From Streptomyces sp. man185 (GTDB lineage: Bacteria > Actinomycetota > Actinomycetes > Streptomycetales > Streptomycetaceae), in NCBI GenBank assembly GCA_002551355.1, contig NTHE01000022.1, positions 49,921 through 113,920 of the forward strand: a stretch of 64,000 nucleotides of DNA, read 5' to 3'. The position numbers and the translations under genes are program-made. Shown here piece after piece: positions 53,893 through 62,194 of this stretch. Each line of letters starts with the position of its first letter. The stretch's first letter is position 1. The notes beneath the pieces are model-generated. The model was not told the origin of the DNA. It saw nothing but the letters and a program-made list of their open reading frames with translations, and made no database searches.

Positions 53893-53942
53893 GACGAAGG
53901 CCGGGCGGCTCACGCATCCGCGTGAGCCGCCCGGCCTTCGTC
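53893..53942. terminator. 23-bp perfect bidirectional terminator
   Basis: Arms 53893-53915 and 53920-53942 pair perfectly over 23 bp around an ATCC loop, between the convergent P-loop-protein and nucS genes. No T tract. Confidence 0.9.
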
Positions 53943-53957
53943 GTTCGTCGTCGACGG

Positions 53958-54629
53958 TCAGAACAGGCGCAGCTTGTCGTCCTCGATGCCCCGCATCGCG
54001 TCGTAGTCCAGGACCAGGCAGCCGATGCCGCGGTCCGTCGCCAGCACCCGGGCCTGCGGCTTGATCTCCTGCGCGGCGAAGACGCCCCGGACCGGCGCGA
54101 GGTGCGGGTCGCGGTTCAGCAGCTCCAGATAGCGGGTCAGCTGCTCCACGCCGTCGATGTCGCCGCGCCGCTTCAGCTCCACGGCCACCGTCTGCCCGTT
54201 CGCGTCCCGGCACAGGATGTCCACCGGGCCGATCGCGGTGGGGTACTCACGGCGGATCAGGGTGTGCCCCTCGCCGAGGATCTCGATCCGGTCCGCGAGC
54301 AGTTCCTGGAGGTGTGCTTCCACGCCGTCCTTGATGAGCCCCGGGTCGACGCCCAGCTCGTACGACGAGTCGTGGAGGACCTCCTCCATCGTGATGATCA
54401 GTTTTTCGCCCGCCTTGTTCACCACGGTCCAGACGCCCTCCTCGCCGTCGGCGCCCTCCTTCAGGGTGCACGGCGGGGACATCCAGTTGAGGGGTTTGTA
54501 CGCCCGGTCGTCGGCGTGGATGGAGACGCTTCCGTCCGCCTTCACCAGGATCAGTCGGGGGGCGGAGGGCAGGTGGGCTGTGAGCCGGCCCGCGTAGTCC
54601 ACGGAGCAACGGGCGATGACGAGACGCAT
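53958..54629 (-). CDS. nucS: Mismatch-specific endonuclease NucS/EndoMS
   Basis: A 223-residue protein, the usual length. Actinobacteria lack MutS/MutL and use NucS to cut mismatched DNA. Start ATG 54629 gives [15 protein letters not shown]. The N-terminal domain has [21 protein letters not shown]; the C-terminal nuclease has [23 protein letters not shown] with the D...ExK metal site, and DHLAPVRG-type [22 protein letters not shown] (54643-54638, minus strand) lies 8 nt before the start, suggesting a near-leaderless mRNA. Confidence 0.95.
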   Translation of the reverse strand: MRLVIARCSVDYAGRLTAHLPSAPRLILVKADGSVSIHADDRAYKPLNWMSPPCTLKEGADGEEGVWTVVNKAGEKLIITMEEVLHDSSYELGVDPGLIKDGVEAHLQELLADRIEILGEGHTLIRREYPTAIGPVDILCRDANGQTVAVELKRRGDIDGVEQLTRYLELLNRDPHLAPVRGVFAAQEIKPQARVLATDRGIGCLVLDYDAMRGIEDDKLRLF

Positions 54630-54901
54630 GGTCGGCAACGCTACTCGACGACGGGGGCCCGACGCGATTTCCTCACCCGTCGCCTCCTGTCCCTCGGGGC
54701 ACGCCGCATCACGGCGGAGCGAGCTTGCCCCTCTTTGCGCCCCTTCGTTATTGGCCGGTTGTGTTCCCAATCTCCTGGTGCGGCCCCGACTGCGCGCTTA
54801 ACGTGGAAGCAGGAGGTCGCCGCCCGTGCACGCTGCGTCGTCGCCCCCCTTCCCTGCCCGTAAGGCCCCGGCCACTGTCCGGGGTCGCGAGAGGAGAACC
54901 C

Positions 54902-55294
54902 ATGTCGCTCGACGTCTCACCGGCGCTGTTGGAACAGGCCGAGCGAGGCGAGGTCGACGAAGCCGACTTCGTCGACTGCGTCCGGACCTCCCTGCCCTTC
55001 GCATGGGAGATGATCAGCTCGCTGGTGGCTCAGCTGAAGGTCGACGGCGGAGAGTTCGCCGACAACCAGACGCCGCCGCCGGACGAGCAGGCTCGTGGTC
55101 AGCTGCTGCGCGCGCTCGCGAGTGATGCGATACGCGGCGCGCTGCAGCGGCACTTCGGAGTGCGTCTCGCATTCCAGAACTGCCACCGCGTCGCGGTGTT
55201 CCCGCTGGACGCCTCGGTCGACGACCGACTGGCCAAGTTCACCTCGGTGAGGGGCCAGTTGCTCAACCAGTCGCCCGAACTACGGGACTGCTGA
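54902..55294 (+). CDS. Conserved small protein (SCO5389-type)
   Basis: A 130-residue cytoplasmic protein starting at ATG 54902 behind GAGAGGAG. It begins SLDVSPALLEQAERGEVDEADFVDCVRTSLPFAWEMI and has a conserved-looking VRLAFQNCHRVAVFPLDASVDDRLAKFTSVRGQLLNQ. No catalytic motif or TM. By position next to nucS and sequence pattern it corresponds to SCO5389 of S. coelicolor. Function unknown. Confidence 0.8.
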   Translation: MSLDVSPALLEQAERGEVDEADFVDCVRTSLPFAWEMISSLVAQLKVDGGEFADNQTPPPDEQARGQLLRALASDAIRGALQRHFGVRLAFQNCHRVAVFPLDASVDDRLAKFTSVRGQLLNQSPELRDC

Positions 55295-55411
55295 ACGCTT
55301 CTGCTGCCGTTCCGGGCCGCGGGAGGTGCAACTGGCTCCGGGGCGGCAGCTCCCGTACCACCGCACCACATGTCCCACCGTTGTCCCCGAGGTCATACCG
55401 GCATGCGCAGG

Positions 55412-56461
55412 TCAGGTGAGCAGCGGCAGCACATCGGAGCCCAGCCGCCGGACATTCTCCTCGGTCGCCGCGAGATCGCCCGACCCCTCCACCAGGAGGG
55501 CGAAGCGCGTGATCCCGGTCCGCTCGGCGGTGGCCGCGAGCCGGTCGGCGGCCAGCTGCGGCGTGCCCACCGGGTGCAGCCCGCACAGCAGTTCCGCGTA
55601 CGCGACCGGGTCCCGCATCACGCGGTGCCTCCCGTCGACCGTGACATGGGCGTCGAGTCCCTGGCGCAGCCAGCCCGGCATCGACTTCACCAGCATCTCC
55701 GTGGCGTCCCCGGCGCCGTCCGCGATCTGGGCCACCCCGGCGGACACATGTGCGGCACCCTCCACCACATCGGGCGGATGGCCGGCCTCCCGGGCGGCCG
55801 TACGCCACAGGGCGACCATCTCAGCTTTCTCCTCGTCCCCGCAGTGCATGCCCAGCAGCATCGGGAGCGCCTGCCGCGCAGCCAGCCGCACCGTCTTCGG
55901 CGAGGTGCACGCCACGACGACCTCGGGCCCCGGAACGCCGGGCCCCGCGTCCGCCGGACCCTCCAGCAGCTCGTCCGCGCGCGGCACCACCGCCACCTCG
56001 CGGAAGCCGAACCGCTCGCCCCGTCCCGCGACGCGCGGCTCCCGCAGCCAGTCGAGCACCAGGTCCAGCGCCTCGGAGAAGCCGTTCTCGTACGCGTCGA
56101 GACCGCCGCCGAACACCTCCAGGTCCACCCACGGACCGCCCCGGCCCACCCCGAGCGAGAAGCGTCCGCCGCTGGTCAGATGCAGCAGCGCGGCCTGCTC
56201 GGCGAGAGCGACCGGGTGGTGGTTGGGCAGCACGCTGACCGCCGTGCCGACCCGGATTCTGCGGGTGCGGCCGAGCAGCAGCGCGGCCAGCGTCGTGGCG
56301 GACGGGCAGACCCCGTACGGCACGAAGTGGTGCTCGGCCAGCCAGACCGAGTCGAGCCCGCTCTCCTCCGCGGCCTCGGTGGACCGGACGGCCCGGTGCA
56401 GGGCCTCACCGGGCCCCTGCCCCGGGAACTGGGCTGCCAGAACGAACGTTCCGATGCGCAT
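55412..56461 (-). CDS. LLM-class flavin-dependent oxidoreductase
   Basis: A 349-residue bacterial-luciferase-like TIM barrel. Start ATG 56461 has AAGGAGG 8 nt before it. Family features are ESGLDSVWLAEHHFVPYG, RIRVGTAVSVLPNHHPVALAEQAALL and SGGRFSLGVGRGGPW. Enzymes of this class use FMN or coenzyme F420 to oxidise diverse small molecules. No pathway neighbours; substrate unknown. Confidence 0.92.
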   Translation of the reverse strand: MRIGTFVLAAQFPGQGPGEALHRAVRSTEAAEESGLDSVWLAEHHFVPYGVCPSATTLAALLLGRTRRIRVGTAVSVLPNHHPVALAEQAALLHLTSGGRFSLGVGRGGPWVDLEVFGGGLDAYENGFSEALDLVLDWLREPRVAGRGERFGFREVAVVPRADELLEGPADAGPGVPGPEVVVACTSPKTVRLAARQALPMLLGMHCGDEEKAEMVALWRTAAREAGHPPDVVEGAAHVSAGVAQIADGAGDATEMLVKSMPGWLRQGLDAHVTVDGRHRVMRDPVAYAELLCGLHPVGTPQLAADRLAATAERTGITRFALLVEGSGDLAATEENVRRLGSDVLPLLT

Positions 56462-56673
56462 CGCGTATTGCCTCCTTGCGGCCGACGCGTTTCTCCCCCA
56501 CTGGCAACAACGTCTGACACGTGCCAAAGGCACGGTCCCGCGGGAAGTTGTTGCGATTTTCCGCTAACTCACCCCAGTGCCGTACCGGGCCGCCCGGCTG
56601 TCCGACGGCTGCCCCGAATGCCAGGCTCTAGGCTTGGGCGGACCGTGCCCGATCCGCCCCCGTGAGGTGTCCT

Positions 56674-57003
56674 GTGTCCCCGCGCCGTAACCGCCCCCGT
56701 GGCGGCGAGAGTCCCGACGAACGACCCGGCCCGGCGCCCGGCAGGTACGGCGGGGGAGGGGCCACCGAGAGCTGGCAGGGCGAGGAGTGGTCGGTGCGCC
56801 CGGTCAGCGGCGCGAGCGCCCAGGGCAAGCGGTACCGATGCCCCGGCTGCGCCCAGGAGATCCCCTCCGGGGTCCCGCACCTCGTGACCTGGCCCGAGTT
56901 CGGCGGCATCGACGACCGCAGGCACTGGCACAAGGCCTGCTGGAACGCGAAGGACCGCCGCACCACCAGGGTGCAGCGGTCCCGGAACGCGCCGCGCCAC
57001 TGA
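56674..57003 (+). CDS. Small protein with a Cys/His zinc-like motif
   Basis: A 109-residue protein. GTG 56674 has GAGG 6 nt ahead; GTG 56662 in the same frame is less well placed. The N-terminal half is Arg/Pro/Gly-rich and disordered. The C-terminal half has CPGCAQEIPSGVPHLV and HWHKACW, a CxxC...H...HxxxC pattern that may bind zinc in a treble-clef way, then an Arg-rich tail. Possibly nucleic-acid binding. TAGGCT (56629-56634) may be its -10. Confidence 0.7.
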   Translation: MSPRRNRPRGGESPDERPGPAPGRYGGGGATESWQGEEWSVRPVSGASAQGKRYRCPGCAQEIPSGVPHLVTWPEFGGIDDRRHWHKACWNAKDRRTTRVQRSRNAPRH

Positions 57004-57021
57004 GAGCGCACGCCCCGCTCC

Positions 57022-57870
57022 TCAGACGTCGCGGTGGTTCAGTATCGAGACCGCCCCGCCCAGAACCAGGACGGCCAGGCCCAGCATCAGCGGCAGCGGC
57101 TCCCAACCGGACGGGCCGGTACCGGTCATCGTGGTGCCGTACAACGCGCCGAACTGGTTGGGGATCGAGTAGTCGACCAGGAAGCGCTGGAGGCCCCGCA
57201 GGTCCTCGGCGAACATGAACATCGCGAGGACCAGCGGCAGCAGCACCACGCCGATCATGATGGTGATCGCGCCCGCCGAGTGCCGCACGATCGCGCCGAT
57301 CCCGAGCGACAGCAGGCCGAGGGACGCGACGTAGAGCCCGACCCCGACCGTGCCGCGCAGCCAATCGCCGACCGATGCGGGGGCACCGTCCAGGATCAGG
57401 GTCTGGAGCCCCGCCACCACCGCGGCGGTCACCGTCGTGACGACGAAGGCCAGCGAGAAGAAGACGATCGCCTTCGCCGCGAGCACCCGGGCCCGGCTCG
57501 GGCACGCCGTCAGCGTCGTACGGATCATGCCGGTGCCGTACTCGGAGCCGATGGTCAGCACCCCGAGCGTGATCACGCAGATCGAGCCCAGCAGCACCCC
57601 GAAGAAGCCGAGGGCCAGGGCCGGCTCGCCCCCGAGGTTGCCGTCGTTCACCGCCAGCAGCAACGCGGTGCCGACCCCGATCGTCAGCATCAGCACGATC
57701 ATCACGCCGAGCGTCCAGACCGTGGCGCGTACGGAACGGATCTTGGTCCACTCCGAGGCGACCGCGTCACCGAGGGTGGCGGGCCGGATCGGGATCGGCG
57801 ACTCGTAGGAGACCAGCAGGTCGGCTTCCGGCGCCTGCCGGCGGTCCTGCGGGGTGGCCGGCGTCGTCAT
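57022..57870 (-). CDS. ABC-2 permease, pair 1
   Basis: A 282-residue membrane protein with six TM segments. It starts ATG 57870 within the ATPase stop (ATGA). The cytoplasmic start has SEWTKIRSVRATVWTLG and the middle has GSEYGTGMIRTTLTACPSRARVLAAKA, the same motifs as in the permease at 59146-59934, so the two pairs arose by duplication. Substrate unknown. Confidence 0.9.
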   Translation of the reverse strand: MTTPATPQDRRQAPEADLLVSYESPIPIRPATLGDAVASEWTKIRSVRATVWTLGVMIVLMLTIGVGTALLLAVNDGNLGGEPALALGFFGVLLGSICVITLGVLTIGSEYGTGMIRTTLTACPSRARVLAAKAIVFFSLAFVVTTVTAAVVAGLQTLILDGAPASVGDWLRGTVGVGLYVASLGLLSLGIGAIVRHSAGAITIMIGVVLLPLVLAMFMFAEDLRGLQRFLVDYSIPNQFGALYGTTMTGTGPSGWEPLPLMLGLAVLVLGGAVSILNHRDV

Positions 57871-59015
57871 CTCGGGTCCTTGCTGGTCTGCTCTCCGGCC
57901 GGGGCGGCGGAAGAGGGCTCTGCGGCGGGGGTCGGCAGGGGCGTGGGGTCCGGGGCGGGGCGTGGACCGGGCGGCGGCGGGGCGTACCAGCCCTCCTGCG
58001 GCACCTCCACCGGCTCGACGGGCAGATCGGCGTGGCCGCCGAGGGGATTGCCGTACGGGTCCAGGGGCACGGGCTCCGCGAGGCCCGCCTTGGCGTCGTC
58101 CGTCGAGCGGTAGTCCACCAGGCCCTGCGTGAGGCGCATGTACGCCTCCTCCAGGGACGCCTGGTGCGGGGACAGCTCCCAGAGCCGTACGTCGCACTTG
58201 TGGGCCAGGTCGCTGATCCTCGGCAGCGGCAGCCCGGTGACCCGCAGGGCCCCGCCCGGCTCCGACAGCACCCGGCCCCCCGCCTCGATGAGCGTGGCCG
58301 TCAGCTTCTGCCGGTCCTCGGGGCCGCCCTCGGGCACCCGGACCCGGGCGAAGTCGGCGGAGTTGGCGGAGATGAAGTCCGTGACGCTCATGTCGGAGAG
58401 CAGCCGGCCGCGCCCGATCACGATCAGATGGTCGGCGGTCAGGGCCATCTCGCTCATCAGGTGGGACGAGACGAAGACCGTGCGCCCCTCGGCGGCCAGC
58501 GACTTCATCAGATTGCGGACCCAGTGGATGCCCTCCGGGTCGAGACCGTTGACCGGCTCGTCGAACAGGAGCACCTGCGGGTCGCCGAGCAGCGCCGCCG
58601 CGATCCCTAGCCGCTGCCCCATGCCGAGCGAGAAGCCGCTGGAGCGCCGCCTGGCGACGTCCCTCAGGCCGACGACGCCCAGCACCTCGTCGACCCGGGC
58701 CGCCGGGATACCGGCCAGCTGGGCCAGGGACAGCAGGTGGTTGCGTGCGCTGCGCCCGCCGTGCACGCCCTTGGCGTCCAGCAGCGCGCCGACCTGGCGC
58801 GGTGCGTTCGGCAGGCTGCGGTAGGGGTGGCCGCCGATGGTGACGTGACCCGCGGTGGGGCGGTCCAGGCCGAGGATCATGCGCATGGTCGTGGACTTGC
58901 CCGACCCATTGGGACCGAGGAACCCGGTGACGGCTCCGGGCCGCACCTGGAAGGAAAGGTCGTCCACGGCCGTCTTCACGCCGTAGCGCTTGGTCAGGCC
59001 GACTGCCTCGATCAT
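57867..59015 (-). CDS. ABC ATPase with Pro-rich tail, pair 1
   Basis: A 382-residue ATPase. ATG 59015 gives MIEAVGLTKRYG and has GGAG before it. Walker A GPNGSGKSTT, signature SLGMGQRLGIA, Walker B VLLFDEPVNGLDP and SSHLMSEM are intact. After residue 300 a Pro-rich, disordered extension of about 80 residues (WYAPPPPGPRPAPDPTPLP) is absent from its paralogue. Coupled to the permease by a 4-bp overlap. Confidence 0.92.
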   Translation of the reverse strand: MIEAVGLTKRYGVKTAVDDLSFQVRPGAVTGFLGPNGSGKSTTMRMILGLDRPTAGHVTIGGHPYRSLPNAPRQVGALLDAKGVHGGRSARNHLLSLAQLAGIPAARVDEVLGVVGLRDVARRRSSGFSLGMGQRLGIAAALLGDPQVLLFDEPVNGLDPEGIHWVRNLMKSLAAEGRTVFVSSHLMSEMALTADHLIVIGRGRLLSDMSVTDFISANSADFARVRVPEGGPEDRQKLTATLIEAGGRVLSEPGGALRVTGLPLPRISDLAHKCDVRLWELSPHQASLEEAYMRLTQGLVDYRSTDDAKAGLAEPVPLDPYGNPLGGHADLPVEPVEVPQEGWYAPPPPGPRPAPDPTPLPTPAAEPSSAAPAGEQTSKDPR

Positions 59016-59145
59016 GCTCCAGCCCCATCGACTCACTCTGTCGTTCGGGGCTCGGGCCACCCGGCCGCGCACCCCCGTAAGAGTTAGGAGGATAACCAGG
59101 CACTGACGGTTCCGGCCAAGTTGCGCACAGGGCGCGAGCGGACCG

Positions 59146-59934
59146 TTACGCGTCCCGCTTCTTCAGGACCAGGAAGCCGCCGAGCACCGCCGCCAGCACC
59201 CACAGCACCATGATCCCGAGCCCGGCCCAGGGCCCGTACGGCGCCGGATCGGTGCCCATCGCCTCCGGGACGACCTGCATGATCTTCGACCCGGCCTGGT
59301 CGGGGAAGTACCGGGCGACGCTCTTGGCCCCCGGCACCGCCGCGAGGATCTGCGAGACCAGGAAGAAGAACGGCATCAGGATGCCGAGCGACAGCATGGA
59401 GCTGCGCAGCATCGCCGCCACCCCCATGGAGAAGATCGCGATCAGCCCCATGTAGAGCCCGCCGCCGACGACCGCCCGCAGCACGTTCTCCGCGCCGATG
59501 TCGGTGCCCCGGTCGCCGAGCATGGCCTGACCGAGGAAGAACGAGACGAAGCTGGTGAGCAGCCCGACGACGAGGGCCAGCACACCGGCCACCGTGATTT
59601 TGCTGAGGAGGAACGTCGCGCGCTGGGGCACCGCCGCCAGCGAGGTGCGGATCATGCCGGAGCTGTACTCCGTGCCGACCACGAGCACCCCGAACACGAC
59701 CATCGCGAGCTGGCCGAGAACGGTCCCGGAGAAGCTGACGAAGGTCGGGTCGAACGTGGCCTGCTCGGCCTCGGAGAGGTCGTCGAACGTGGCGTTCAGC
59801 AGGGCGCTCAGCGCCGCGCCCATCACGACCGTGACGGCGAACGCGCAGAAGAGGGTCCAGGTGGTCGAGGAGACCGACCGGATCTTGGTCCATTCCGAGG
59901 TGAGAACCGCGGGTACCGATGCCATGGTCGTCAC
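59146..59934 (-). CDS. ABC-2 permease, pair 2
   Basis: A 262-residue membrane protein with six TM segments. GTG 59934 overlaps the ATPase stop (GTGA), as in pair 1; ATG 59925 three codons on is the alternative. SEWTKIRSVSSTTWTL and GTEYSSGMIRTSLAAVPQRATFLLSK are shared with the other permease. Substrate unknown. Confidence 0.9.
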   Translation of the reverse strand: MTTMASVPAVLTSEWTKIRSVSSTTWTLFCAFAVTVVMGAALSALLNATFDDLSEAEQATFDPTFVSFSGTVLGQLAMVVFGVLVVGTEYSSGMIRTSLAAVPQRATFLLSKITVAGVLALVVGLLTSFVSFFLGQAMLGDRGTDIGAENVLRAVVGGGLYMGLIAIFSMGVAAMLRSSMLSLGILMPFFFLVSQILAAVPGAKSVARYFPDQAGSKIMQVVPEAMGTDPAPYGPWAGLGIMVLWVLAAVLGGFLVLKKRDA

Positions 59935-60935
59935 GCCCCCTTGCCGTCGGTGCCGTCGGTGCCGGCGGGCTTGTTCCAGGTCTCGCCCCAGCCGGCTCCC
60001 ACCCCAGGCGGTTCCGCCGCCGGATCCCGCTCCGAATGGGCGTGGTACTCCACCGAACCGGCGGTCATCTGCATGAACGCCTCCTCCAGGGAGGCCCGCT
60101 GGGGACTCAGCTCGTGCAGCACCACCTGGTGCCGGGCCGCCAGCTCGCCCAGCTCCTCGGTCGTGGCGTCGTCGACCTCCAGGACGCCGCCCGCCGTCTC
60201 GACGGGGGTGAAGCCCTCCTGGTGCAGCACGTCGCGCAGCTGTTCCTGCTGCGGGGAGCGCAGCCGCGTGTAACTGCGGGAGTTCTCGTGGATGAAGTCC
60301 GCCATCGAGGTGTCGGCGAGCAGCTTGCCCTGGCCGATCACGATCAAATGGTCGGCGGTCAGCGCCATTTCGCTCATCAGGTGGGACGAGACGAAGATCG
60401 TCCGGCCCTCCGAGGCGAGCGCCTTCATCAGATTGCGGATCCAGTGGATGCCCTCGGGGTCCAGTCCGTTGACCGGCTCGTCGAACATCAGGATCTCGGG
60501 ATCGCCCAGCAACGCGGACGCGATGCCGAGCCGCTGGCCCATGCCGAGGGAGAACCCCTTGGACTTCTTCTTCGCCACCGCGCTCAGCCCGACCATGTCG
60601 AGCACCTCGTCGACCCGGCTGCTCGGGATGCGGTTGCTCTGCGCCAGGCACAGCAGGTTGTTGTACGCGCTGCGGCCGCCGTGCATCGCCTTGGCGTCGA
60701 GGAGTGCCCCGATGTACTTCAGAGGCTCCTGGAGCTCGCGGTAGTGCTTGCCGTCGATGCGCACCGATCCGCTGGTCGCGTGGTCGAGATCGAGCATCAT
60801 CCGCATCGTGGTGGACTTGCCCGCCCCGTTCGGGCCGAGAAAGCCGGTCACGATGCCCGGCCTGACCTGAAACGACAGATGATCGACGGCGATCTTGCTG
60901 CCGAACCGCTTCGTGAGTCCCTCGAGCTCGATCAT
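59931..60935 (-). CDS. ABC ATPase, pair 2
   Basis: A 334-residue ATPase. Start ATG 60935 gives MIELEGLTKRFG. On the minus strand TAGCGT (60947-60942) lies 6 nt before it, so the mRNA is probably leaderless. Walker A GPNGAGKSTT, signature SLGMGQRLGIA, Walker B ILMFDEPVNGLDP and SSHLMSEM are complete. Closely related to the ATPase at 57867-59015. Confidence 0.92.
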   Translation of the reverse strand: MIELEGLTKRFGSKIAVDHLSFQVRPGIVTGFLGPNGAGKSTTMRMMLDLDHATSGSVRIDGKHYRELQEPLKYIGALLDAKAMHGGRSAYNNLLCLAQSNRIPSSRVDEVLDMVGLSAVAKKKSKGFSLGMGQRLGIASALLGDPEILMFDEPVNGLDPEGIHWIRNLMKALASEGRTIFVSSHLMSEMALTADHLIVIGQGKLLADTSMADFIHENSRSYTRLRSPQQEQLRDVLHQEGFTPVETAGGVLEVDDATTEELGELAARHQVVLHELSPQRASLEEAFMQMTAGSVEYHAHSERDPAAEPPGVGAGWGETWNKPAGTDGTDGKGA

Positions 60936-61031
60936 GCGCACACGCTAGAACGCCCGAGCGCCCGGCGCCACCACAAGGGCGGAACCGGGCGCACACGGGG
61001 GTACGGCGGGTACTGCGGTGCCCGCGGTGGA

Positions 61032-61970
61032 TCAGCGGGTCTGCTGGGCCGGGACACCGCGGGTGGCGGGCTCGTCCTCCACCGGGGTGCCGGCGGCTGC
61101 CACGGCGGCGCCGGTCAGCGTCGCCAGCATCTCGCGGACGTTGGTCAGCTGCGCGTTGATCGAGTCGCGGCGGTTGGTGAGCGCTGCCAGCTCGCGCTCC
61201 GATTCGCTGCGGATCCGGTCGGCCTTGGCGTTGGCGTCGGCGACGATGTCCTCGGCCTGACGCTGGGCGGTCTCCACCGTCTGGCGGGCCCGGCGCTCGG
61301 CGTCCGTACGGAGCTTCTCGGCCTCCAGGCGGAGCTGCTCGGCGCGGTGCTCGATCTCGGCGAGACGCTTCTCGGCCTTGGCCTGACGGGACGCGAGGTC
61401 GCGCTCCGACTGCTCGCGGCGCTTGGCGAGGTTGGTCTCGAAGTCGGCCGCGGCCTGGGCGGCCTTGGCGCGCGTCTCCTCGAAGAGGGCGTCGGCCTCC
61501 TCACGCTTCTGCTGGGCGTCCTTCTGGGCGTCGGAGCGCAGCGTGTTCGCCTCGCCCTGGGCCTTATCGACAATGCGGACGCCCTCGTCCTCGGCCTTCG
61601 CCTTGCGCTCGGCGGCGAACGACTCGGCGTCGTTGCGCACCTGCTGGGCCGCCGACTCGGCGAGCTCGCGGTGCTGCTCCGCCGCGCGGCGGGCCTCCTC
61701 GCGCAGGTCCTTGGCCTCCTCCTCGGCGAGGCGGAGAATCTTCTCGACACGGGCGCCGAGACCGGCGTACGACGGCTCGGCGTCGTTGACCTGGGCCTGG
61801 GCGTTCTGCGTTTCGAGGTGCAGCTCCTCGATGCGCTTTTCCAGAGAGGTGATTCGGGCCAGGGCACTGTCACGGTCGGCGATCAGCTTGGCGATGCGGT
61901 CGTCCACCTGACCGCGGTCGTAGCCACGTCGCACGTGCTCGAAGCCGAAGGGGGAGGAAGGGTCACTCAT
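61032..61970 (-). CDS. filP: Coiled-coil cytoskeletal protein FilP
   Basis: A 312-residue protein starting at ATG 61970 behind AGGA. The N-terminus FGFEHVRRGYDRGQVDDRI resembles the DivIVA-type N-terminal motif; about 35-285 is an almost unbroken coiled coil rich in Glu/Ala/Lys/Arg. S. coelicolor FilP (310 residues) forms filaments behind the hyphal tip and gives the hypha rigidity, working with DivIVA and Scy. TAGGAT (62016-62011, minus strand) is a likely -10. Located directly downstream of scy, as in S. coelicolor. Confidence 0.95.
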   Translation of the reverse strand: MSDPSSPFGFEHVRRGYDRGQVDDRIAKLIADRDSALARITSLEKRIEELHLETQNAQAQVNDAEPSYAGLGARVEKILRLAEEEAKDLREEARRAAEQHRELAESAAQQVRNDAESFAAERKAKAEDEGVRIVDKAQGEANTLRSDAQKDAQQKREEADALFEETRAKAAQAAADFETNLAKRREQSERDLASRQAKAEKRLAEIEHRAEQLRLEAEKLRTDAERRARQTVETAQRQAEDIVADANAKADRIRSESERELAALTNRRDSINAQLTNVREMLATLTGAAVAAAGTPVEDEPATRGVPAQQTR

Positions 61971-62140
61971 GGGGTTCCTGTCGAATGAGACCGGTGAGGT
62001 GATAGATGGAATCCTAGGGGCCATAGCGGCGTGTCAGCGTGAAGATGCCGGTTTGATCTGGAGAATGACACCCCTTTTGAGTGGCTGACCCCCGGAGTGC
62101 TTGCCACTGAGAGGGTTGAATGTCCATGACGAAGCGCGGC

Positions 62141-62194
62141 ACACCGCGGATCGGTCACCGCTCCGGGACACCGCCGATCGGTCACCGTTCGGAC
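62141..62194. repeat. 27-bp tandem duplication at the end of scy
   Basis: Two imperfect 27-bp copies (62141-62167, 62168-62194). The second holds the scy stop codon (62184-62182) and last codons. Because 27 is a multiple of three, the first copy carries a second in-frame TGA beyond the real stop. Confidence 0.7.
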
